Of a DNA stretch of 64,000 bases, positions 51,509 through 59,627 are shown piece by piece (the first letter of the stretch is position 1; each line of letters begins with the position of its first letter). A model generated the notes under the pieces. That model was given only the letters and a program-made list of their open reading frames with translations. It was not told where the DNA came from and made no database searches. Location of the stretch: assembly GCA_951812585.1 (NCBI GenBank), contig OX638318.1:1-64000 (forward strand), in the 5' to 3' direction. Source of the stretch: Rhodothermales bacterium. GTDB taxonomy: Bacteria; Bacteroidota; Rhodothermia; Rhodothermales; Bin80. The translations under genes were made by a program, and so were the position numbers.

Positions 51509-52627
51509 CTATCGCAAAAAGGGAAATCCCTTCTCAGTATATACGTGGTCGTAGATCGCCTCCAGCGGCGGCAGCGGGCTGCTTTCGGCAAACGCAACGG
51601 ATTCATTCACCTCCTGCTTGACGGAGCGATCTATCGCATCCAGCGCCCCGTTGGCGGCCATCTCATTGTCCAGTAAGTACGACTTGAGGCGTATGATGAC
51701 ATCTTGGTTCTTCTGGTCTTCCAGCTCCTCTTTGGAACGATACTTCGCGGGGTCGCTCATAGAGTGGCCCCGATAGCGGTAGGTTCGGATCTCTACGACG
51801 GAAGGCTGATTGCTGCGCGCCATTGCTACATGATCCCGCATGGCGCGGGTTACGCTGAACACATCCATACCGTCCACCAGCGATCCGGGCATCGCATACC
51901 CTGCGCTCTGCTTGTAGAGGTCGGCATTGGCGGCAGCCCGCTGTACGGATGTACCCATCGCATATTGGTTGTTCTCCACCACATAGACGACCGGAAGCTT
52001 GTAGAGGCCCGCCAGGTTGAGCGACTCATGAAACGACCCTTGCCAAACCGCCCCGTCTCCGAGGTAGCACACGCAGACACCGCCATCGCCGCGATACTTG
52101 TGTGCAAAGCCTATGCCGGTCGCCAAGGGAATGTGGGCGCCCACGATGCCGTGGCCGCCAAAGAGTCGTTTATTCCGGCTGAAGAAGTGCATAGACCCGC
52201 CCTTGCCCTGGGAACAGCCATCCACGCGCCCAAAGAGCTCGGCCATACATTCATTCGCAGTCATGCCTAACGCCAGCGCGATGCCGTGGTCGCGATAGGC
52301 CGTGATCACCGTATCCAGCCCTACCTCCAAAGCCTGAACCGAACCGGTGGAGATGGCTTCTTGGCCGATGTAGAGGTGAAGGAATCCCGCAATCTTCTGC
52401 TTGCCGTACATCTGCGCCGAACGCTCCTCGAATCGGCGCTGCAGCAGCATGCTGCGATACATCTCCAATACCTCCTCGCGAGAGAACCCCAGATCCACAT
52501 GCGTGTAACGGCCGCCCCGATACGCGTTGAACGATACCGTGGAGGAAAGGCGCTCCACTGTGTTGTCATCGCGGCCGTTGGTTTGGCCTTCTATTGCCGC
52601 GGCAGTGCCGTAGACTTGTGGGCTCAT
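51509..52627 (-). CDS. pdhA: Pyruvate dehydrogenase E1 component, alpha subunit
   Basis: About 372 residues. Thiamine diphosphate enzyme that decarboxylates pyruvate and passes the hydroxyethyl group to the E2 lipoyl arm. Marks: MYRSMLLQRRFEERSAQMYG, HLYIGQEAISTGSVQAL, VITAYRDHGIALALG, GGSMHFFSRNKRLFGGHGIV and the cofactor motif YLGDGAVWQGSFHESLNLAG, ending at VVENNQYAMGT. Conserved TYRYRGHSMSDPAKYR contains the loop that is phosphorylated in mitochondrial enzymes. The ATG at 52627 is taken because the extension to 52672 is Cys/Arg-rich. It heads the minus-strand operon pdhA, pdhB, pdhC, metallophosphoesterase. Confidence 0.95.
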   Translation of the reverse strand: MSPQVYGTAAAIEGQTNGRDDNTVERLSSTVSFNAYRGGRYTHVDLGFSREEVLEMYRSMLLQRRFEERSAQMYGKQKIAGFLHLYIGQEAISTGSVQALEVGLDTVITAYRDHGIALALGMTANECMAELFGRVDGCSQGKGGSMHFFSRNKRLFGGHGIVGAHIPLATGIGFAHKYRGDGGVCVCYLGDGAVWQGSFHESLNLAGLYKLPVVYVVENNQYAMGTSVQRAAANADLYKQSAGYAMPGSLVDGMDVFSVTRAMRDHVAMARSNQPSVVEIRTYRYRGHSMSDPAKYRSKEELEDQKNQDVIIRLKSYLLDNEMAANGALDAIDRSVKQEVNESVAFAESSPLPPLEAIYDHVYTEKGFPFLR

Positions 52628-52981
52628 AACGGTGTGTTTGCGCCTGTTTGATGCACAACCGTAGTGTAACAACTGCGCGCCTCTTCTGATCCGCTTGGCA
52701 CGTAAAGGTACGACTGTCCGCGCGTTTGATCCAGTATGCTGTCATTCGATGGACCCGGACCGGGCGGGTGCACGAAAGTCAACAAAAGCCGTTCATCAGG
52801 CGTTCCAGTGGGTTATGATTCGCCGCATGACGCGCAGGCAGCACATTGGGATGTGTCCAGGCTTTGAGGCCGGTGACGGCCGATGCCTGCCTGCGCACGT
52901 AGATCCCACCTGGGCACGGCCCGCCGCAAGGTGCTTGTGCATGGATATGCACGGCCACATGTTGTCACTGCTTGAACTGAC
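52628..52981. promoter_or_regulatory. Divergent control region between pdhA and icd, with an inverted repeat
   Basis: 354 bases with no credible gene. GTGCAT (52937-52942) and ATGCAC (52947-52952) are perfect arms with a 4-base loop, 30 bases before the icd ATG, a plausible operator. On the minus strand a TACACT lies about 35-40 bases upstream of the pdhA leader, but with no good -35. The two central-carbon operons presumably share this region. Confidence 0.4.
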
Positions 52982-54247
<1,266 letters not shown>

Positions 54248-54283
54248 TCATAAGCGGCGCTAGAAGCACCGGCCGCGGTGAAA

Positions 54284-54352
54284 CTGAGCTTCCCAGTACT
54301 ATGAAGCTCAGGCGAGGGTGTGCGTTGCCATGGCGACGCTTTGGGCGTCGCC
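54284..54352. terminator. Two hairpins after icd
   Basis: CTGAGCTT (54284-54291) pairs with AAGCTCAG (54304-54311), and GGCGACGC (54332-54339) pairs with GCGTCGCC (54345-54352) with a 5-base loop. Both stems are perfect and lie in the 258-base convergent gap between icd and the MazG-like gene. No T-run follows; the second, GC-rich hairpin is the stronger terminator candidate. The rest of the gap shows nothing. Confidence 0.45.
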
Positions 54353-54505
54353 TCCGGGCCGCAGCGCACAGCGCCGAGATATCACATGCAAGCGGCTCAG
54401 CGCCGGTGTGAACGCCCCCTTAAGCAGCCCTGAAGCTTGCGTGGGCTTGCTTGGGGCTTGCACATGCCTGGTCGCGCGCGGCGTGCCACTCCGCAGTCCC
54501 CTGCC

Positions 54506-54955
54506 CTACTGGCCCTGCCTGGCAATCACGCCCAGAATGTCGGGCGGCGTCCAGTCCGGCGGCTTCATCCACTTGCCATCTTCGCGCACAAAGGAGCCTG
54601 GCCCGAACTTGCGCAGGTTGGCTTCGTCCACCGCTTTGAGCACCGGCTCGTCTTCGACCCCGAAGGCAATGAGCGTGCCAATGGTTACCACTGATATGTC
54701 CGCGCATCCATCGACCACGCCTTCCAAGTTGGCGTCGCCATCAACAGCGTAATCCAGCGGCGTCTGATGGCTGATCTTCTGGCCGGCCAGCTGCACCGTA
54801 ACGCCAAGCGCCGCTACGGTTTCCATGGCTTCCTCCAGAATCAGCTTCGCCCGCAAGAGTCGCGTCGGGCCGTCGGGACTCGTTACAGACGCGGGCGTGT
54901 CCTGTCCAGCACGCCGCATAAACTGCCGTACGCGCTCGTAGTGGGCCGTGGGCAT
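54506..54955 (-). CDS. MazG/PRA-PH-like nucleotide pyrophosphohydrolase
   Basis: 149 residues from the ATG at 54955. All-alpha NTP-pyrophosphatase pattern: VRQFMRRAGQDTPASV, then the metal-binding ExxE (KLILEEAMETVAALG) and DxxxD in VVDGCADISVVTIGTLIAFG, followed by EPVLKAVDEANLRKFGPGSF. It resembles phosphoribosyl-ATP pyrophosphohydrolase-like proteins that cleave nucleotides or modified nucleotides. It follows the GTDC1-like glycosyltransferase gene by 11 bases, so it belongs to that operon. The histidine-pathway role is unlikely because no his genes surround it. Confidence 0.85.
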   Translation of the reverse strand: MPTAHYERVRQFMRRAGQDTPASVTSPDGPTRLLRAKLILEEAMETVAALGVTVQLAGQKISHQTPLDYAVDGDANLEGVVDGCADISVVTIGTLIAFGVEDEPVLKAVDEANLRKFGPGSFVREDGKWMKPPDWTPPDILGVIARQGQ

Positions 54956-54966
54956 AAGCAATTCGT

Positions 54967-56103
54967 TCAGTTGGCCGCGGTGGATTCAAAAAGGGCATCG
55001 TACTGCTCGACATGCGTGGCCCAGTCCAGCTGCGACAGCATGGACTGCAGCACCACGCGCGGCAGCGGGTGCTCGTTGCCCTTCAAGAGGTCCGACATGA
55101 TGACGAAGAGCTCGTCGTAGTCCTCGTAGAGGATCGGCGCATGAAGCAACGGCCGGTGATGTCGCTCTGGAATAAGCTCCGGATAGCTGAGCCGATTAGG
55201 CAATACTGGATGACAACCGCAGTAGATTGCCTCCATCACGGCGATGCCAAAGAATTCGTGCAGCGCCGTCGAAATCACAATGTCGGCCCGCTGCAGCAGC
55301 CGGCTGTATTCCTCGAAGTCCTCGGCATAGCCGTAGTGCAGGATACGCTCGGCATAGCGCTCAAAGGCCTGCTCAAACTCGTAGGGCTGCTCCTCGAAGT
55401 GCTTCCCCGCCAGGATCAACCTGAACCGGAAACCCGCATCATCCAGGCGGCTCATCAGCCGAAAGAACGCCTCTGGATTCTTGTCGTATTCCCAACGCTG
55501 GTTCCAGAGCACGATGGGCGGTTCGTCTGGACCCAGGCTGAAGCCCTCATCGGATGATTCATACTGGTCGTGCGCCTTCAGATTGATTCCCAGGTGCAGC
55601 ACGCTGCTCTTGGCACGGATTTCTGAGACTGTGTGCAGGTGGGTGTAGTCCGGGAACACCTTCAACAGCCCGGGCAGCGCCCGCATGAACTCCTCGTAGT
55701 GAAATTCCGAGTTGAACACTATCCGGTCGGCTGCCAGGCATGACAGGTAGTTGATGTATGCGTAGGAAAGGTCTCGCTCTTCCTTGTCCGAAATAGGATA
55801 GGTGAGCTGGTTCTCGTGGAGATAATACACGACCGGCACGCGGCTTATTTGATGCCGCGTAAGCGACAAGAGGGCCGGTACATTCACCATGCTAGATGCT
55901 AGGATAACATCGGGCTGGAATCCGCCTTCCACGGCTTGAATGGCCTTGCGGGCGATGGTGACGGCACCCCCCTGCATACGCCACTTCCAGAACCGGGCCG
56001 GCATCGTAACACGCTGGATCACATGCCGGCTATGCCGGGCGAGGCCATCCAGGAAGTTGCGGTGAGAGCCCCCGTACCAGGGCTCAAGCGCAAGCACATT
56101 CAT
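54967..56103 (-). CDS. GTDC1-like glycosyltransferase (DUF3524, tRNA-queuosine mannosyltransferase family)
   Basis: 378 residues. The N-terminus has the diagnostic LALEPWYGGSHRNFLDGL and TMPARFWKWRMQGGAVTI of the DUF3524 domain, followed by VILASSMVNVPALLSLTR and VVYYLHENQLTYPIS. The second half is a GT4-type donor domain (PPIVLWNQRWEYDKNPEAF, RADIVISTALHEFFGIAVME, AIYCGCHPVLPNRLSYPELI). Vertebrate GTDC1 is the enzyme (QTMAN) that mannosylates queuosine in tRNA(Asp). Bacterial members are widespread, and whether they modify tRNA is not established to my knowledge. It is in an operon with a small unknown protein, an ABC ATPase and a MazG-like enzyme. No tgt or queA is in the window. Confidence 0.88.
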   Translation of the reverse strand: MNVLALEPWYGGSHRNFLDGLARHSRHVIQRVTMPARFWKWRMQGGAVTIARKAIQAVEGGFQPDVILASSMVNVPALLSLTRHQISRVPVVYYLHENQLTYPISDKEERDLSYAYINYLSCLAADRIVFNSEFHYEEFMRALPGLLKVFPDYTHLHTVSEIRAKSSVLHLGINLKAHDQYESSDEGFSLGPDEPPIVLWNQRWEYDKNPEAFFRLMSRLDDAGFRFRLILAGKHFEEQPYEFEQAFERYAERILHYGYAEDFEEYSRLLQRADIVISTALHEFFGIAVMEAIYCGCHPVLPNRLSYPELIPERHHRPLLHAPILYEDYDELFVIMSDLLKGNEHPLPRVVLQSMLSQLDWATHVEQYDALFESTAAN

Positions 56104-56117
56104 GGTATGGGTGCACA

Positions 56118-56357
56118 CTAGTTAGCGGAAGCGGCCAGTGTCTTGCGAAAGGCCACCTCTTCGGCCTCAGAAAGCGGACGGACAATGGCCAGGTCCCGCG
56201 TCTGAAGCAAATCACGAAGCGTGGGATCCATGACTTCTTCCCAGGTTATAGGGGTCGTTTCACCGGGCTCCAGGGTCAGCGTGCGCGTCTTGAGCGTCAC
56301 CGAACGTGGAAACGTGTCCGCGTTCTTGATCACCATGCCCTTGCGCTTGCGATGCAT
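56118..56357 (-). CDS. Small protein of unknown function
   Basis: 79 residues from the ATG at 56357: a basic N-terminus (HRKRKGMVIKNADTFPRSV), then short strand-like pieces (VTLKTRTLTLEPGETTPI, TWEEVMDPTLRDLLQTRDLA) and a helical end (LSEAEEVAFRKTLAASAN). I do not recognise it. It fits between the ABC ATPase gene (28 bases upstream) and the GTDC1-like gene (14 bases downstream), on the same strand, which supports it being real. The frame continues open to 56597, but that part overlaps the ABC gene. Confidence 0.65.
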   Translation of the reverse strand: MHRKRKGMVIKNADTFPRSVTLKTRTLTLEPGETTPITWEEVMDPTLRDLLQTRDLAIVRPLSEAEEVAFRKTLAASAN

Positions 56358-56385
56358 ATGCGATGGAATCTTCCTTGTTGCGTCT

Positions 56386-57063
56386 CTAAAGTAACGGTTC
56401 CGGGGGGACTGTGTCAAAGCCGCCGCCCTGCCCCTTGGGGCCATAGTCTTCAATAGCCACCACATGATCTGCTCCCTGGTAGTCCGCTGGCACATTCGAG
56501 GCAATGACCACAATGCAGCCCCGCACTTTGGCATCGGCCACAACATCGGCGCACAGCGCCTGTCCCTGCGCATCCATGTTGACCGTGGGCTCATCAAGGA
56601 TCAGTACGGGCGGATTTGTCAGGGTGGCCGCAGCGATCTTCATCCGCTGCTTCATGCCCGACGAGAACGTGCGCACGCGCTCTTGGGCGCGTGCGGCCAG
56701 CCCCACCGCTTGGAGCGCCTTCTGGATGCGCACTTCCGGAAGCGGTAGTCCCCGAGCTTGCGCGATGAACTGGAGGTTTTCCCAGCCTGTCAGATCTTCG
56801 TAAACATTCATGTACGGCGCTACAAAGCCGACCTGGAGCGGATGGGTCTCGGGCACTTCGATATGGCCGTTTACTTGCAGCGAAACGTGCCCGGTGGTCG
56901 GCCGGAGTACGCCCGCCAGAATCTTGAGCAACGTGGACTTGCCCACTCCATTGGCACCCGTAACCGCGAGCACTTCGCCGCCATGCACCTTGAGCGTCAT
57001 CCTGCGAAAGAGCACACGCTGCCCGAAGCGATGGCCCAGCCCCATTGCTTTCAGCGTGTGCAT
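56386..57063 (-). CDS. ABC transporter ATP-binding protein (CcmA-like)
   Basis: 225 residues, one ABC ATPase: Walker A TGANGVGKSTLLKIL, a Q-loop-equivalent region near VGFVAPYMNVYEDLTGWENL, signature FSSGMKQRMKIA (with FSSGM in place of LSGGQ), Walker B PVLILDEPTVNMD and the H-loop reduced to ASNVPAD. The pattern is near the haem exporter ATPase CcmA and other single-ATPase exporters. No permease gene is next to it. The H-loop histidine is replaced by Asn (IASNV), which may lower ATPase activity. The gene starts 2 bases after the GH53 stop. Confidence 0.85.
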   Translation of the reverse strand: MHTLKAMGLGHRFGQRVLFRRMTLKVHGGEVLAVTGANGVGKSTLLKILAGVLRPTTGHVSLQVNGHIEVPETHPLQVGFVAPYMNVYEDLTGWENLQFIAQARGLPLPEVRIQKALQAVGLAARAQERVRTFSSGMKQRMKIAAATLTNPPVLILDEPTVNMDAQGQALCADVVADAKVRGCIVVIASNVPADYQGADHVVAIEDYGPKGQGGGFDTVPPEPLL

Positions 57064-57065
57064 GG

Positions 57066-58523
57066 CTATCGTGGCGCAATCACAAGCGGTGCGGAATGCC
57101 GTCGCGCGCGGCTCTGGAGCGCAACCATGTAGAGTCCCGGCGCGAGCCCGTCAACGTGTAGCAACATAGACCCGGTGCTGCACCGCGGCGGCCCCGCCAG
57201 CACGACCCGGCCCAGCACATCAATCACGTCGATGTGGGCGCAATCACCCATCGGATCGTCGTATGCTACGCGTATCCAGTCGTCTGCGGGGTTGGGATAC
57301 ACATGCAGCGCAGCGTCCGGGGGGTGCTCCGATACTGTATGGGTGTTCAAGGTGCCGCCCAGCGCAGCCGCGCCAGGAAGCACCGCACCGCTGTCATCGA
57401 AGAGTGTAACATTTTCCCAGGGCGAACCCAGCCCAGCGGTGGAGACATAGGTTGGCTCCCAATAGCATGCGCCGAGACCTCCGGGGGTATCATGAACGAG
57501 CTGCATCACATCGCGAATAAAGTCCCGCTGCCCCTCCGGCGTGGCAGGATACCCCGGAAGCACATGGGCGGGCAACCCCACGATGTTGTGTACATCATCA
57601 AACCACTGCAACGTCCAGGGATAGGCGAATTCGGCCAGAATAATGGGCTTGCCGTACGCAGCGGCCACCGTGTCTAGCGTCGCTTCAAGGTCCGACAACG
57701 ACCCGTGCCACCAGGGATAGTAGGACAAGCCGATCACATCGAAGTCCACCTGATACGGCTGGAGGTTGTCGAAGAACCACCGCGCCCCGCCCAGGTCTCC
57801 GCCGCGGTCGAGATGCACCATGATCTGCATGGAATCTCCTGCTGCGGACCGTACGGCCTGCGCCGCGCGCGTGAGAAGTGCCGCCAGTTGATCCCATTGT
57901 ACGGGCGTATCGAACGGACCGCCGACGCGCCCGTCGTCCCATAAGATGCCGGCAGTGATCTCGTTGCCAATCTGCACCATTGCGGGCTGCAGGCCGCTGC
58001 CAAGCAAAGCGTTCAGCACCTGTGTGGTGTAGGCAAACACCGAATCCTGCAGTGCACTGAAGTCCAGCGGCAGCCACGCTGCAGGCTTGTGCTGCCTGCC
58101 AGGGTCAGCCCATGTATCGGAGTAGTGGAAGTCGAGTATCCAGGGCAGCGCGAGAGAATCCAGGCGGGCCGCCAGGTGCAGCACATCCGGCAACGCGTCG
58201 CGTAGGGCCATTGGGGTGTGAAAGAGGCGCAGCCGCGCGCTGTTAAGGCCTTTGCGCTTCAGAATCTCCACTGCGTCGCCGGGCATCCCGCCATCCGTAT
58301 AGACAGCACCGCCCGCGTCCAGCTCGTCCTGAAAGGATATGTCCGCGCAGCGCCACGCCAAATCCTGCGCGGACGCCGTGAGGGTTATCATAAGCAGCGC
58401 AGCGCTAACCTTCGCACGTAGCGTCTGGCAACTGCGGACAGCACCGTTTCGCGCGGAAAAGCAACCACGGCCCCAAAGCAGGCGCGGCCGTTTGTACGCC
58501 AAGCTAATGAGAACCCTCAGCAT
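57066..58523 (-). CDS. GH53 endo-beta-1,4-galactanase with a T9SS sorting tail
   Basis: About 485 residues. After a signal-like segment (KVSAALLMITLTASAQ, residues about 38-53) comes a (beta/alpha)8 glycosidase: LAWRCADISFQDELDAGG, LNSARLRLFHTPMALR, LDFHYSDTWADPGRQHKPAA and AMVQIGNEITAGILW with the acid/base Glu. DVIGLSYYPWWHG and ILAEFAYPWT with the nucleophile Glu follow. GH53 enzymes cut beta-1,4-galactan of pectin side chains. The end (LHVYPNPADDWIRV, then GLAPGLYMVALQ) is a type A type IX secretion sorting domain, so the enzyme should be exported by the T9SS and anchored or released outside. The start is uncertain; the ATG at 58523 is the best candidate. Confidence 0.88.
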   Translation of the reverse strand: MLRVLISLAYKRPRLLWGRGCFSARNGAVRSCQTLRAKVSAALLMITLTASAQDLAWRCADISFQDELDAGGAVYTDGGMPGDAVEILKRKGLNSARLRLFHTPMALRDALPDVLHLAARLDSLALPWILDFHYSDTWADPGRQHKPAAWLPLDFSALQDSVFAYTTQVLNALLGSGLQPAMVQIGNEITAGILWDDGRVGGPFDTPVQWDQLAALLTRAAQAVRSAAGDSMQIMVHLDRGGDLGGARWFFDNLQPYQVDFDVIGLSYYPWWHGSLSDLEATLDTVAAAYGKPIILAEFAYPWTLQWFDDVHNIVGLPAHVLPGYPATPEGQRDFIRDVMQLVHDTPGGLGACYWEPTYVSTAGLGSPWENVTLFDDSGAVLPGAAALGGTLNTHTVSEHPPDAALHVYPNPADDWIRVAYDDPMGDCAHIDVIDVLGRVVLAGPPRCSTGSMLLHVDGLAPGLYMVALQSRARRHSAPLVIAPR

Positions 58524-58981
58524 GACATAGCCAACGCAGTTCCTCTGACGCCTCCGTGCCAAGATAGCGCACATGGATGCGAAAAAAGCGCAGCAGCCGG
58601 AGCCAGACCAAGCGCATCCGCCAAGGAACATGTTTCGTCATGTATGCCCGCATGCTACCAGCATGTAGTCTGCTGATACGCCCGTAAAATCGGCTCACCC
58701 TTGGCCGACCGCGTCTCGGGCATCTTGCATTCGAGTCATCTGCGGATCGTAGCCCCGGCTCCGCCCCTTGCGCGATGGCAAAACTTCCATGGGCAAAGCA
58801 CGACATGCGCAGCCCTCCCCCCGGGGGATGGGTACCAGAATGCTTTCTTATACACAATGGACCATGCTTTTCGCGCCCAATGCGCATATTCCCACCCCGT
58901 GCTGGAGACGACAGCCACCGCCAAAAATCGTTATCATTGAGACCATTGGCAAATATCAGCATTGATCTAACGGCCCTGTAT
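58524..58981. other. Long leader or intergenic region upstream of the GH53 gene
   Basis: About 460 bases with no credible gene. A minus-strand frame stays open (58504-58962), but its end (MRLVWLRLLRFFRIHVRYL) gives no family match. If the promoter at 59000-59028 is used, this is the untranslated leader. I find no obvious riboswitch fold. Confidence 0.3.
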
Positions 58982-59028
58982 TTAAAGTGTTACTTTAATA
59001 TTATAGGCATCGATGCATGCTGTGACGA
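58982..59028 (-). promoter_or_regulatory. Candidate promoter with a palindromic operator over the start site
   Basis: On the minus strand TCGTCA (59028-59023, four of six bases of TTGACA) is followed by 17 bases and a perfect TATAAT (59005-59000). The predicted start is near 58993, inside the perfect palindrome TTAAAGTgttACTTTAA (58982-58998), which is well placed for a repressor. A second palindrome GCATCGATGC (59007-59016) lies in the spacer. The promoter points to the GH53 operon. The block is AT-rich compared with its surroundings. Confidence 0.5.
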
Positions 59029-59627
59029 AAAGCGTTCCAGCGTGCTCGCTGGCCGAATGTCGACTGCAAGTGCCGACGCGGAGGTCGGCCTTGCAAGTGA
59101 AGGACATCACTTCGGGCACCCCGTGATTTGGCATCCGCGCATGCGCTGCGCGCCTCCATATTCGTAGCGCAGCAGCGCATGTGGGGCCGGAAGTTCTCTG
59201 GGGCGCGCCAGGTTACTTGTGCCGCACGCGCTAGCATACTTGGCGAATGGACCGCGGAAGCGATGCGCGTACCTTGCCAGTGGGGCTCGTTTAATATGAG
59301 CCTGACCGGCTCTGGCATGTCGCCACAGGTTCCACGGCGAACCGCCTTCTAATCATCACGTTGTAATCATCCGCTCCAAAGAAGCCTTGAAGCAGAGTGC
59401 CTTGTTGCACCTGTGCATTCAAGTACGGCGCACTACTCATTACTTTTGGTGCTAGCACTTTTGCTTCGGCGGATACCCTGGGTCAAGACGCGGGCGGTCT
59501 CAACCCTATTGCCTGCGGCGGCCCACAGTCGGCCCGGTGCTATGCACCCCGTGTGGGTGCGATCAGCGACACTACCCCACACGACTTCAAGCGTTGCGTC
59601 GGCGCTTCCATCAACGCGGACCTTCAC
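59029..59627. other. Intergenic DNA, no gene seen
   Basis: 599 bases between the candidate promoter and the end of the TlpA-like gene. Several short open frames exist, including a plus-strand one with a hydrophobic lead (from 59397), but none has a family match or ribosome-binding site, and they overlap the 3' end of the convergent TlpA-like gene. I see no repeat or RNA gene. Confidence 0.3.

Noticed and set aside
56358-56597. N-terminal extension of the small unknown protein
   Set aside because: It overlaps the end of the ABC ATPase gene and contains no continuous domain; the ATG at 56357 sits in the gap between the two genes.
58504-58962. Minus-strand open frame of 152 codons upstream of the GH53 gene
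   Set aside because: It overlaps the GH53 start region, has no family pattern or ribosome-binding site, and is better explained as leader DNA.
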